Source: Clostridium psychrophilum
GTDB taxonomy: Bacteria > Bacillota > Clostridia > Clostridiales > Clostridiaceae
Assembly: GCF_018861705.1 (NCBI RefSeq)
Contig: NZ_JAHLEC010000010.1
Span: 1-58,542 of the forward strand
Direction: 5' to 3'
DNA length: 58,542 nucleotides
The translations under genes were made by a program, and so were the position numbers. Below, piece after piece: positions 1 to 8,890 of this stretch; within the stretch, counting starts at the first letter, position 1, and every line of letters begins with the position of its first letter. The notes below the pieces were generated by a model, which searched no databases, was not told the DNA's origin, and saw only the letters and a program-made list of their open reading frames with translations.

Positions 1-78
1 AACAATTATACCAGAAAGAGGGGGTCATTGTTTTTTTTCTTAAAAACAGCTACAATCCTTGCAATTGCAGGGTCTTAA
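1..78 (+). CDS. C-terminal end of an upstream gene (partial)
   Basis: A frame open from base 1 ends at TAA 76-78 and encodes about 25 residues ending in a hydrophobic stretch (FFFLKTATILAIAGS). It could be the tail of an upstream exopolysaccharide gene, since hydrophobic tails occur in initiating sugar transferases. With so few residues the family cannot be named, and the frame could be chance. Confidence 0.3.
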   Translation, partial: NNYTRKRGSLFFFLKTATILAIAGS

Positions 79-92
79 ATAAATAAAACAAA

Positions 93-110
93 GATAGTGT
101 TAACACTATC
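93..110. promoter_or_regulatory. 18-bp perfect palindrome, putative operator
   Basis: GATAGTGTTAACACTATC is its own reverse complement. It lies 24 bp before the start of the first glycosyltransferase. The identical 18-mer occurs at 38276-38293 in front of the cupin gene, and degenerate copies lie at 2394-2438. It is not followed by a T-tract, so an operator is more likely than a terminator. The binding protein is unknown. Confidence 0.55.
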
Positions 111-133
111 ACTTATGTACTGGAGGATATAAT

Positions 134-1225
134 ATGAAAAAAATTGTTTATGTTGTTGAGTCTTTTGGCTCAGGAGTATACACGTTTTTATCTGAACTAT
201 GTAATTCAATTACTCGAGAGTATGAAGTAGTGATTGTATATTCATTAAGGAGAGAGACACCTTTAGATTTTAAGAAGAATTTTGATTCTAAGATTAGATT
301 TATTAATGTCTCTATGTATAGAGGACTAAATCCCATTAAGAGTCTAAAGGCCTTAGGTAAACTAAAAAGAGTTTTTAAAAAAGAAAATCCAGAAATTATT
401 CATTTGAATTCGTCTATTGCTGGTTTTTTAGGAAGAATTGCATGTTATGCTAATAGATTTAATATGGATAAAGTTTTTTATAATCCACATGGATTCTCAT
501 TTCTTCAAAAGAATGAATCTAGGATTAAAAGAACAATATTTTATGGATTAGAAAGGTTTGCAAGTATGCTAGGTGGATATACAGTAGGTTGCTCGTTTGG
601 AGAATATAAGGAAGCTTTGAAGATATCAAAAAAATGTATAAACATTAATAATGGAATTGATCCAAAAAAAATAGATGAAATTATAAAAGAAAATAATTTA
701 AATGTAAATAAAAATAATAATAATAACAAACTTAAAGTAGGGACAGTAGGCAGAATTTGTTATCAAAAGAACCCAAAGTTATTTAATGATATAGCAAAAA
801 AATTTCCACAGTATGATTTCATTTGGGTAGGATATGGAGAGTTAAAGGATAGATTACAAGCAGATAATATAAAAGTTACAGGATGGTCAGATAGAAAAGA
901 AGTTATAAAAGAGATTATGAATATAGACATCTTTATAATGACGTCTCTTTGGGAGGGTTTATCTATTTCACTTCTTGAAGCAATGTATCTAGGAAAACCA
1001 GTAATAGTATCAAATGTCATTGGTAATAATGATGTTATCAAAAACAATGTAAATGGGTATTTAGTGAATGACTTAAAAGAATATATAAAAATAATTAATT
1101 ATATAACTTCAAACAATATTATATCAGATGTTAAATTTAAAGAGAAAGTTAGAGAAAATGTAATTGAAGAATATGGTCTAAACCAAATGGTTAGAAAATA
1201 TATAAATTTATACGAGGCAACTTGA
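134..1225 (+). CDS. Glycosyltransferase family 4 (GT-B)
   Basis: This 363-residue protein has the layout of a group 1 (GT4) glycosyltransferase acting at the cytoplasmic face of the membrane on a lipid-linked sugar. The N-terminal half is the acceptor-binding Rossmann domain. The C-terminal half begins near residue 200 with VGTVGRICYQKNPKL and carries the donor-binding E-x7-E motif in EGLSISLLEAMYLGKPVIVSN (about residues 279-299). Length is normal for the family. The ATG is preceded by GGAGG at good spacing. It is the first complete gene of the exopolysaccharide cluster and is followed 27 bp later by a second GT4. The sugar donor and linkage cannot be read from sequence. Confidence 0.9.
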   Translation: MKKIVYVVESFGSGVYTFLSELCNSITREYEVVIVYSLRRETPLDFKKNFDSKIRFINVSMYRGLNPIKSLKALGKLKRVFKKENPEIIHLNSSIAGFLGRIACYANRFNMDKVFYNPHGFSFLQKNESRIKRTIFYGLERFASMLGGYTVGCSFGEYKEALKISKKCININNGIDPKKIDEIIKENNLNVNKNNNNNKLKVGTVGRICYQKNPKLFNDIAKKFPQYDFIWVGYGELKDRLQADNIKVTGWSDRKEVIKEIMNIDIFIMTSLWEGLSISLLEAMYLGKPVIVSNVIGNNDVIKNNVNGYLVNDLKEYIKIINYITSNNIISDVKFKEKVRENVIEEYGLNQMVRKYINLYEAT

Positions 1226-1252
1226 AAAATTATTGATGAGGACGGTTATGTT

Positions 1253-2374
1253 ATGTTTTATAAGGTATTACATCTATTATCAACTAAAACTCTTAATGGA
1301 GCTGAAAAAGTAACTTTAGATATATGTACAAGTTTAGACAAAACAATTTATGAGCCAATAGTAGTTTGTGCAGGAGATGAGCTAAAAGAATTTTTTGAAA
1401 AAGAATCTATTCAATCATTTAAGATTAATATAAGTAATTTAAATATGAGAGAAATATTAAAACTGAGAAATCTAATAAAAAATGAAAATATAAATTTAAT
1501 ACATGCACATGATGTACGCGCATCTATAGCTGCAAAAATTGCAAGCGCTAATTTAAAAATCCCTGTGATATCCCATATTCATGGTGAATATGATTGGCTA
1601 AAAAGCAAGTCTATATTAAGATTTATTGATAGATTATTTAGAGAAAAATATGATCTGTCTTTAGCCTGCTCAAAAAACGTTAAAGAATTTTATTGTAAGT
1701 GCAATAGCAAATGTCATAAGGAAAAAGTAATTGCATTATCAAATAGTTTTAATTTTGGAGAAATTAATAAGGCTAATATTATTTCTAAAAAAAAGTTTGA
1801 ATTTAAAAATAATATACCTATAAATAAATATGTTTTTGGATATATTGGAAGATTAATTGATTTAAAAGGTATAGATTTGCTTATAGAAAGTTTTAATTTA
1901 TTTCAGCAAAAACATGATAATTCAATTTTAATTATAGTGGGAGATGGGGACCAAAAATATAACCTAGTCAATTTAGTAACAAAATATAATTTATCAACCA
2001 AAATATATTTTATTGGATATACAAGGGATATTTATAATTGGCTTAACATATTTGATGCTTTTATATTATCGTCTAAAAGGGAAGGCCTTCCTTTAACAAT
2101 ATTCGAAGCTATGGCTATGAAAAAAATTGCTATTTCTACGTCTGTTGGTGGAATACCTGAATTAATTAAAAACAAATATAATGGAATATTAATAGAGGAT
2201 AGGAATCCTCAGCTTTTAATGAATGCAATGGAATATGTATATGAAAATAAAAATGAAGCAAAAGCAATAGTAGAAAATGCTTATAATCATTTAAGACTGA
2301 ATTATAGTATTACGGATTATATTAATACTCTTCAGAACATTTATAAGGGGTTACTTGAGTCACATAAAAAATAG
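1253..2374 (+). CDS. Glycosyltransferase family 4 (GT-B)
   Basis: The 373-residue protein is a second GT4 enzyme. The N-terminus (LLSTKTLNGAEKVTLDIC) contains the glycine-alanine loop typical of the acceptor domain. HAHDVRA near residue 85 and SHIHGEYDW near 105 match the family. The donor domain starts near residue 196 (FGYIGRLIDLKGIDLLI) and holds the E-x7-E pair in SSKREGLPLTIFEAMAMKK. It is co-directional with the gene before it and probably co-transcribed. It most likely adds one sugar of the repeat unit; specificity is unknown. Confidence 0.92.
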   Translation: MFYKVLHLLSTKTLNGAEKVTLDICTSLDKTIYEPIVVCAGDELKEFFEKESIQSFKINISNLNMREILKLRNLIKNENINLIHAHDVRASIAAKIASANLKIPVISHIHGEYDWLKSKSILRFIDRLFREKYDLSLACSKNVKEFYCKCNSKCHKEKVIALSNSFNFGEINKANIISKKKFEFKNNIPINKYVFGYIGRLIDLKGIDLLIESFNLFQQKHDNSILIIVGDGDQKYNLVNLVTKYNLSTKIYFIGYTRDIYNWLNIFDAFILSSKREGLPLTIFEAMAMKKIAISTSVGGIPELIKNKYNGILIEDRNPQLLMNAMEYVYENKNEAKAIVENAYNHLRLNYSITDYINTLQNIYKGLLESHKK

Positions 2375-2393
2375 ACGGAATTATTACCGATAG

Positions 2394-2438
2394 ATAGTGT
2401 TTTAACACTATAAATAGTGTTTTAACTATAAATAGTAT
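2394..2438. repeat. Degenerate tandem copies of the ATAGTGTT...AACACTAT element
   Basis: Three successive units start at 2394, 2414 and 2432. The first has arms ATAGTGTT and AACACTAT around a TT spacer, the second reads ATAGTGTTTTAACTAT, and the third keeps only ATAGTAT. They fill the gap before the third glycosyltransferase and resemble the perfect palindromes at 93 and 38276. They may be secondary operator sites or decayed copies of the same site. Confidence 0.4.
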
Positions 2439-2471
2439 TCTTACTTTCAATAATAAAAAGGAGATATCTAT

Positions 2472-3668
2472 ATGATTATTTATTATATTAATTATGATGG
2501 CATAAATTGTAGTGTATTCGATTCTCAAATTTATACGTATTGTCATCTGTTAAGTGAAAATGACTTGAAAGTTAGACTTATCAATTTTGACACAAACACA
2601 AGTTCAAAAGAATATATTGATAAAATGAAGCTATATTTAAATTATAAAAATTTTAAGGTAACATCTCTCCTCAAGAATAAAAGATTTGATTTTTTCATTA
2701 ACAAAACGCTAATCACTAGGGTAATTAATTTAATTATAAATGAAAATTCAGCAAATGAAAAAATAATTATTCATTGTAGAGGAATTTTTGGTAGTTTTAT
2801 TGGACTAAAAGCAAGAAAAAAATTAAAAGATATGTTTAATGTAAAAGTGATTTCAGATTTTAGAGGAGCAGTTATTGATGAGTATTTAATGAGATATAAA
2901 TATAAAAACATCATGTATAAAATAATATTGAATTTTTCAGTGATAAAAATTAATAATATCCAATCATATGTATGTAAAAATTCAGATTACATATTATGTG
3001 TTTCTAAAAAACTAGAGGAGTATCTAAAAAATAGGTATGTTATTAATTGCGGCAAATCAATAATTCCAACCTGCATAGATGCTGATAAAACTAGATTTGA
3101 TTTATTGATAAGAGAAAAAATAAGAAATGAGTTGGAAGTAAACAATAAATTTATTCTTGTATATTGTGGAGGGGGGCAGAGTTATCAGAAACCAGAAGAT
3201 TTAGTCAATGCCTTTATTAATATAAGTAAAAACATAGAAAAAACATTTTTTTTGATTCTGACTAAGGATAAGGAAATATTTGAAGCTTCTTTAAATAAGT
3301 TGAATGTTAATAAATCAGAATATTTAATCAAGCCTGTTTTTTATAAGGATGTATATAAATATCTAAGCGCAGCTGATTGCAGCATTTTATTAAGAGACAG
3401 CAATAATGTAAATAAAGTTGCTAGTCCAACAAAATTTGCCGAGTACATTAATTGTAATTTACCAGTTTTTATAAGCCATGATATTGGTGATATAGATAAA
3501 ATAAATGATAGATACAACGTATGTATTTATGAAGAAGATATTTACGATGTAAGCAGTAAAATAGATAAAATAAAAAAGAATCAGGAGCATTTTAAATTAT
3601 TAATCAATGATTACTATGAATGGGGAAAAAACATTAAAATTATCATGTTAATTTATAATAAACTATAA
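2472..3668 (+). CDS. Divergent glycosyltransferase, GT-B type
   Basis: This 398-residue protein has a weaker match to the GT4 pattern. The donor domain can be seen from about residue 225 (NKFILVYCGGGQSYQKPEDLV). Near residue 305 it reads LSAADCSILLRDSNNVNKVASPTKFAEYINCNLPVF, where the usual EG-x6-E motif is replaced by SPTKFAEY, a variant seen in several capsule glycosyltransferases. AAAAAGGAGA precedes the ATG. It lies within the exopolysaccharide cluster, 53 bp before the polymerase gene. The role is inferred from fold and context. Confidence 0.75.
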   Translation: MIIYYINYDGINCSVFDSQIYTYCHLLSENDLKVRLINFDTNTSSKEYIDKMKLYLNYKNFKVTSLLKNKRFDFFINKTLITRVINLIINENSANEKIIIHCRGIFGSFIGLKARKKLKDMFNVKVISDFRGAVIDEYLMRYKYKNIMYKIILNFSVIKINNIQSYVCKNSDYILCVSKKLEEYLKNRYVINCGKSIIPTCIDADKTRFDLLIREKIRNELEVNNKFILVYCGGGQSYQKPEDLVNAFINISKNIEKTFFLILTKDKEIFEASLNKLNVNKSEYLIKPVFYKDVYKYLSAADCSILLRDSNNVNKVASPTKFAEYINCNLPVFISHDIGDIDKINDRYNVCIYEEDIYDVSSKIDKIKKNQEHFKLLINDYYEWGKNIKIIMLIYNKL

Positions 3669-3720
3669 AATATATATTTATACGAAGCCATATAAAAATG
3701 GAAGGTGAGGTTTATAGGGA

Positions 3721-5034
3721 GTGAAAAACTATATAGCAGGTGTAATTATAATCTTTGCCATTTATTTGTGTTTTGAAGAAAGTATAGTAGAAAATATTTT
3801 ATATAAAGAAACTATACAAAAATTACTCTTATTAATTATTTTATTTTGCTCTATATTTAATTTGATTTTAATAAAAGTTAATATTGGTTCAAACACTATT
3901 GAAATTGGCTTATTTTCAACAGTATTATTTGTTTATTTATACATATTTATAATTATGTATAAAAAAAATCATATAAAAAAAAGTATAGATAAAAAAATTA
4001 TACTTATGATTGTATGTTTAACTATAATCAATATGTATATGTTATTGGAACCTATATTTTTATATATTTATTCAGCTCAAGCTTATTCAATGTATTTATT
4101 AATATTCTTTGATATTGAGTTAATGCTATTAATATTTTTAGTCTTAAGAAGGTTTAATTACAATCAGAAAATTATCATTAGCGTGGTTTCAGTGTTCAGT
4201 ATAATGAATGGAATTTTGGGAGGCCTGCAATATATAACAAATACTGTTTTGATTAATTTTAAAGATCCAACTCAGCAATTAACGCAGCTGTATATAGGCG
4301 GAAGAATATCTGGATTTGTAATGGGTGACAATGGTGGGGGTACTCTTGGAGTAATAATGTTTACGGTACTTCTATATAAATTTAATCAAAATAAAAACAT
4401 ATTTAATATTAGCTTAATATTAGCCGATGTTGTATTTATTATATTTACGTTTACAAGAGTTGCCTATATTGCAATATGTGTTGAAATTCTAATTTTTATC
4501 CTTTCATTAATAAAAATCAGATCTGTTAAAGACCTTATAAAAAACATAGTAGCATTTAGTTCTGTAGTAGGTATAGGAATATATTTTTATCTAAATTATT
4601 TCAGCAAAATAGTGGATATACTTTTTTTGAAAAGAGGAGATACCCAAGCTGATAGATTTGTGCAATTTCCCTTAGCTATAAAAGCTTTTTTATCCACGCC
4701 TATATTAGGAACAGGTCATGGACAGTACAATAATTATGTATTGCATAAATTTGGCGTGATTGATCAATTCGTAATTCATTCACAGTTTTTAAGTATGATT
4801 GTGGAGGAAGGAATAATAAATTTTATACTATTTATTGTTTTTAACATTTGTTTAATTTATATGTTGATAAAAAAATACAATAAAAAAAAGGAACTATTAT
4901 ATATTATTATGTTAGTTATAGGTAATACGATATGTATTAATTTTAATTCAAATCAGACTTATGAGATTAATATATGTATTTATTATCTTATACTATTTGG
5001 ATTTTTATTTGCAAAAGATGAAATTAAAACCTGA
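3721..5034 (+). CDS. O-antigen polymerase/ligase-like membrane protein (Wzy type)
   Basis: The 437-residue protein is almost wholly hydrophobic, with about ten membrane segments by eye. It has a long hydrophilic loop around residues 295-350 (LKRGDTQADRFVQFPLAIKA then TPILGTGHGQYNNYVLHKFG). A loop of this kind with GxGxGxYxN is characteristic of Wzy/O-antigen ligase proteins, which polymerise lipid-linked repeat units outside the membrane. The start is GTG at 3721, with GGAAGGTGAGG about 11 bp upstream. Polymerases are poorly conserved, so the call rests on topology, the loop motif and its place between glycosyltransferases and flippase. Confidence 0.8.
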   Translation: MKNYIAGVIIIFAIYLCFEESIVENILYKETIQKLLLLIILFCSIFNLILIKVNIGSNTIEIGLFSTVLFVYLYIFIIMYKKNHIKKSIDKKIILMIVCLTIINMYMLLEPIFLYIYSAQAYSMYLLIFFDIELMLLIFLVLRRFNYNQKIIISVVSVFSIMNGILGGLQYITNTVLINFKDPTQQLTQLYIGGRISGFVMGDNGGGTLGVIMFTVLLYKFNQNKNIFNISLILADVVFIIFTFTRVAYIAICVEILIFILSLIKIRSVKDLIKNIVAFSSVVGIGIYFYLNYFSKIVDILFLKRGDTQADRFVQFPLAIKAFLSTPILGTGHGQYNNYVLHKFGVIDQFVIHSQFLSMIVEEGIINFILFIVFNICLIYMLIKKYNKKKELLYIIMLVIGNTICINFNSNQTYEINICIYYLILFGFLFAKDEIKT

Positions 5035-5112
5035 ATATTAATTAGCGCAATACTTCTGGATTGCAAATTATCGCAAATAAAACCAAGTATATAAATTATG
5101 AGGAGAAAATTA

Positions 5113-6492
5113 ATGATTAAACAAATAATAAAAAAAATGCCAGATATAATTAAAAAACCAATAATCAATAGTTATAATTCATTACCGGATGTATTTAAAT
5201 ACGGAAAAATATTTAATAATACTTATAAATTTTTGAAGTTATCAGAGACATGGAGTGAAAAGCAACTTAGTGAATATCAATTAAAAAAGGTTAAAGAAAT
5301 AATAAAATATTCTTATGCAAATGTACCCTACTACAAAAGGTTATTTAATGAAAATAATATAAAACCAGAGTATATTCAAGATTTAAATGATTTAAAAAGA
5401 ATACCATATTTAACAAAGGAAATAATTCAAAATAACTTAGATGACTTGATTTCAAAAGAATACAATAAAAAGGATTTAAGGTATGTAACAACAGGTGGTT
5501 CTACAGGAATCCCAATGGGTTTCTATCAAGATAAAAGTAGAGAGCAAAAAATAGAGTGGGCCTATACAGCAAATTTATGGTCGAGGATAGGTTATGACAT
5601 TAAAAAAAGCTATAAAATGGTAATACTTAGGGGGAATATACCTAAGGTGGGGGATTACGAATATATAGGTAATAATTTAATATTGTCTTCATTTAATTTA
5701 ATTGAAAATAACATGGATAATTACATAAAAAGAATAATAGATTTTAAACCAGATTTTATACAGGCATATCCCTCAACTATAAGTTTATTGTCAAAACATA
5801 TAATAGATAGCAATATAAATATATCATGTCCAAATTTAAAGGCAATAATATGCGCTTCTGAGAATTTATATGATTTTCAGAGAAAACAATTAGAACAAGC
5901 TTTTAACACAAGGGTATATAGCTTTTATGGTCACACAGAACATAGTTGTTTGGCAGGTGAATGTGAAAAGAGTAATTATTATCACCTTCAGAGTGAATAT
6001 GGATATACAGAGTTAATTAATGAAAGTGGTCATGATGTTCTGGAAGAAGATGAAGCAGGTGAAATAGTGTGTACAGGGTTTAATAATCATATATTTCCTT
6101 TTATTAGGTACAGAACAGGAGATATTGCAATTAATAGTAATGAAGAATGTTCTTGCAAAAGAAATTATAAATTGATTAAAAAAATAGAGGGAAGGCAACA
6201 AGATTATTTTATAGATAAGACGGGATCAAAAGTAACATTTATATATTGTGATGTAGCTCTTTGGGAGGTTAAACACAAAATATACTTATACCAATATGTA
6301 CAAAATGAACTTGGCAGAGTCGAACTATACATTCAATGTAAAATAGAATTTACGAAGGAAGATAAAGAATGTGTAATTAGAGACTTTAAAAAGTTTTATC
6401 CAAGATTTGATATCGAATTATATTTTACAGACCATATTGAAAAAACAAAGGTGGGTAAATTCAGGTACCTAGTCCAAAATATAAAAATATAG
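5113..6492 (+). CDS. PaaK/CapK-family adenylate-forming enzyme
   Basis: The protein resembles phenylacetate-CoA ligase and the CapK proteins of capsule loci. Visible motifs are the nucleotide-binding loop TTGGSTGIPMGFY (about residues 132-144), FYGHTEHS (about 275) and YRTGD (about 335), followed by a small C-terminal lid. CapK-like enzymes in polysaccharide clusters are thought to activate an acyl or amino-acid substituent; the substrate here is unknown. An upstream in-frame ATG at 5098 exists, but the AGGAG at 5100-5104 lies inside that extension and is ideally spaced for ATG 5113. The product is then 459 residues. Confidence 0.82.
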   Translation: MIKQIIKKMPDIIKKPIINSYNSLPDVFKYGKIFNNTYKFLKLSETWSEKQLSEYQLKKVKEIIKYSYANVPYYKRLFNENNIKPEYIQDLNDLKRIPYLTKEIIQNNLDDLISKEYNKKDLRYVTTGGSTGIPMGFYQDKSREQKIEWAYTANLWSRIGYDIKKSYKMVILRGNIPKVGDYEYIGNNLILSSFNLIENNMDNYIKRIIDFKPDFIQAYPSTISLLSKHIIDSNINISCPNLKAIICASENLYDFQRKQLEQAFNTRVYSFYGHTEHSCLAGECEKSNYYHLQSEYGYTELINESGHDVLEEDEAGEIVCTGFNNHIFPFIRYRTGDIAINSNEECSCKRNYKLIKKIEGRQQDYFIDKTGSKVTFIYCDVALWEVKHKIYLYQYVQNELGRVELYIQCKIEFTKEDKECVIRDFKKFYPRFDIELYFTDHIEKTKVGKFRYLVQNIKI

Positions 6493-6563
6493 AAATTTAA
6501 TATTAGTTTTAGGTGAATAGAAAGCTTGTTGAATCAATTTTTGTTTAATTGGAGGTGATAATA

Positions 6564-7712
6564 ATGAAAATTGCTAATTTTAAGAATAGTTATATAGGAT
6601 TAAAACTTAGACAAGTTAAACATAAATTAACATACAGATATAAATATCACAGAATGAAAAGTGCTTATAAAAGGTATAAGGATTGTAAAAATAAAAAATC
6701 TAAAAGGCAAATTAGAGCGGAAATAAGTATTTGTAAAAAGTATTGGGGGTGTTATCCACTTCATTATTTTAGATATGATCTATATAGGAAAGATAAAAAG
6801 CTTACCAAAGAGGAATTAATTAATTATATACCAGAATTCTTCTTTTATAATTTATTTTTATCATATTATGATAAGGATAAATATTCAATATTACTTGGTG
6901 ATAAAAATATTGCTGAGTTATTATTTAAAAGTGTAAATATAGATCAACCAGATACTATATGCAAATTGATTAACGGCAAAATATATACTAGTAATTTAGA
7001 AAAAACAAGCTTTTATAAAATTAGTTTAGTGCTTAAAGAAAAGCTTTATAAAAAGATATTTATCAAGCCAGTTGATGGTGAGGGTGGATATGGCATAATG
7101 ATTTTTCATCTAAGTTTTGATAATAAATATACAAATAATAATGTAGAACTAACTGAAACACTTCTGAATAATATATGTAAAAAGAATGATTATATAATTC
7201 AGAGTGGTGTAATACAAGATGGAAGTGTTTTAAAAATATATCCAAGTTCTGTAAATACATTTAGAATAGCAACAGAAAATATAAAAGGAAAAGTTAGGAT
7301 AGTATGCGCAGCATTAAGAATAGGGAGAGATGGGAAAGAAGTTGATAATGCTTCGCAGAATGGAATTGCGCTTGGAATAGACTGCACAACTGGAATTTAC
7401 AGAGACTACGCGTCGACCGAGGAAGGAGAAATTTTTTATAAACATCCAGATTCAAAGTTCATCTTTAAAAATCATAAAATAAATGAATGGAATAGTATAA
7501 AGAATTTTACAATTAAGTGTGCATCAAAACTGCCACAGTTTACTTATTTGGGGTGGGATATAGCATTAACTGAGGATGGCCCCATTGCAATTGAAACAAA
7601 TTTAGGTTTCGCAATTGATCTTTTCCAAATTACTTTAGGTGGGTTAAGAGAGAATTTTCAAATTAATGATCCTAATAAGTATTGGAAAAACAGGAGGCTA
7701 GATATTGAATAA
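6564..7712 (+). CDS. Sugar-transfer-associated ATP-grasp protein
   Basis: The protein (about 382 residues) has an N-terminal basic helical region and an ATP-grasp core. Visible elements are IFIKPVDGEGGYGIMIFHL (about 170-190), the nucleotide-binding glycine-rich loop, and near the C-terminus DIALTEDGPIAIETNLGFAIDLFQ, which supplies the metal-binding acidic and Asn residues. This pattern fits the sugar-transfer-associated ATP-grasp family of polysaccharide loci, which probably ligates a carboxylate to a sugar or lipid. The ATG at 6564 is preferred because GGAGGTGAT (6551-6559) precedes it; the upstream TTG at 6549 overlaps that site. The CapK-like enzyme just upstream suggests a shared substituent pathway (inference). 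Confidence 0.78.
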   Translation: MKIANFKNSYIGLKLRQVKHKLTYRYKYHRMKSAYKRYKDCKNKKSKRQIRAEISICKKYWGCYPLHYFRYDLYRKDKKLTKEELINYIPEFFFYNLFLSYYDKDKYSILLGDKNIAELLFKSVNIDQPDTICKLINGKIYTSNLEKTSFYKISLVLKEKLYKKIFIKPVDGEGGYGIMIFHLSFDNKYTNNNVELTETLLNNICKKNDYIIQSGVIQDGSVLKIYPSSVNTFRIATENIKGKVRIVCAALRIGRDGKEVDNASQNGIALGIDCTTGIYRDYASTEEGEIFYKHPDSKFIFKNHKINEWNSIKNFTIKCASKLPQFTYLGWDIALTEDGPIAIETNLGFAIDLFQITLGGLRENFQINDPNKYWKNRRLDIE

Positions 7713-7769
7713 TAATATTATATTACATCTTAGAGATAAATGGAATAACTTAAGGGATGGAAAAGCTTA

Positions 7770-8849
7770 ATGATAGTTCAAGTTGGACCATACCCAGAAC
7801 CAATAGGTGGAGTTTCCATATACATTAAAAGAATGAAATTGTATATGGATTCTTTAAATATAGCAAATGAAGTTTGGGACTTGAGTAATAGAAATAAAAA
7901 CGTTAAAAAAGTGACTAATGTAAGATTTAGATATGTTCCATTTAAGTATTTATTTAGAAAGAATATAAAGCTAATTCATTATAATATACCTGGTATAAGT
8001 TACAAAATTTATATTGGACTTTTTAATAAGTTATTTTTTAAAAAAAGAAAAAAAATATTAACAATTCATGGTGATAGTAAAGATTTATTTGTGCACAAAT
8101 CGCTATTTGGACACAAATGGATGTTTGTGCGTAATCAATTTATAATGAAAAAATCACTTAATAGTTTTGATACAATCATATGCACAAAATCAGGTGATAA
8201 AAAATATCTTTTAACTAAAGGTATAAATAAACCTATATACGAGTTGCCGGCATTCATATTTCCATTTGAGAATGAAAACTCAATTATACCTAAATATATA
8301 TTAGATTTTATAAAGGGCAAAAGTTTTATAATAAGTGCAAATGCGTCATTAATACAATTTTATAATAATCAAGATTTATATGGTATAGATATGTGCGTTG
8401 AGTTAATAGAAAAGTTAAATAAGGATAGAGAAAATGTAGGAATGGTATTTTGTATACCTTGCATTAATAATACTCAGTATTTTAATATGATAAAAAAAAC
8501 AATTATAGATAAAAAACTTAAAAGTAATTTCTTATTCGTAAATGAAAAAATGGAGTTATATCCTATTATTAAAAGATCACAGTTATTTATAAGGCCTACT
8601 AATACAGATGGAGATGCTGTGTCTATCAGAGAGGCTTTGTATTTTAAGATACCTACAGTTGCAAGTGATGCATGCGTGAGGCCAAAAGGGACCTTATTGT
8701 TTAAGACAAGAGACATTGATGATTTATATAATAAAACAGCATATGTAATAAAGAACTATGAAGTGGCTAAAGAAAAACTAGAGGAGATAAACTCAAAAGA
8801 TAATGCTGGAAAATTATTAGAAATTTATAGAGAATGTTTTAAATTATAA
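7770..8849 (+). CDS. Glycosyltransferase, group 1-like
   Basis: The 359-residue protein starts MIVQVGPYPEPIGGVSIYIKRMKLYMD, the glycine-rich loop typical of GT4 acceptor domains. ILTIHGDSKDLF follows near residue 90. The C-terminal domain contains YPIIKRSQLFIRPTNTDGDAVSIREALYFKIPTVASD (about residues 260-300), in which the usual EG-x-P-x-x-x-x-EA signature appears as DGDAVSIREA. This variant is shared by several GT4 subfamilies. The ribosome binding site (GGGATGG) is weak. It lies between the ATP-grasp and flippase genes. Confidence 0.82.
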   Translation: MIVQVGPYPEPIGGVSIYIKRMKLYMDSLNIANEVWDLSNRNKNVKKVTNVRFRYVPFKYLFRKNIKLIHYNIPGISYKIYIGLFNKLFFKKRKKILTIHGDSKDLFVHKSLFGHKWMFVRNQFIMKKSLNSFDTIICTKSGDKKYLLTKGINKPIYELPAFIFPFENENSIIPKYILDFIKGKSFIISANASLIQFYNNQDLYGIDMCVELIEKLNKDRENVGMVFCIPCINNTQYFNMIKKTIIDKKLKSNFLFVNEKMELYPIIKRSQLFIRPTNTDGDAVSIREALYFKIPTVASDACVRPKGTLLFKTRDIDDLYNKTAYVIKNYEVAKEKLEEINSKDNAGKLLEIYRECFKL

Positions 8850-8890
8850 GTGAACGAATATTAATATTTATATAGGGGTAGGACCGATAG

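Noticed and set aside
2394-2438. Possible CRISPR-like array
   Set aside because: Only three decaying units of about 20 bp with no spacers; no CRISPR array or cas gene is present in the window.
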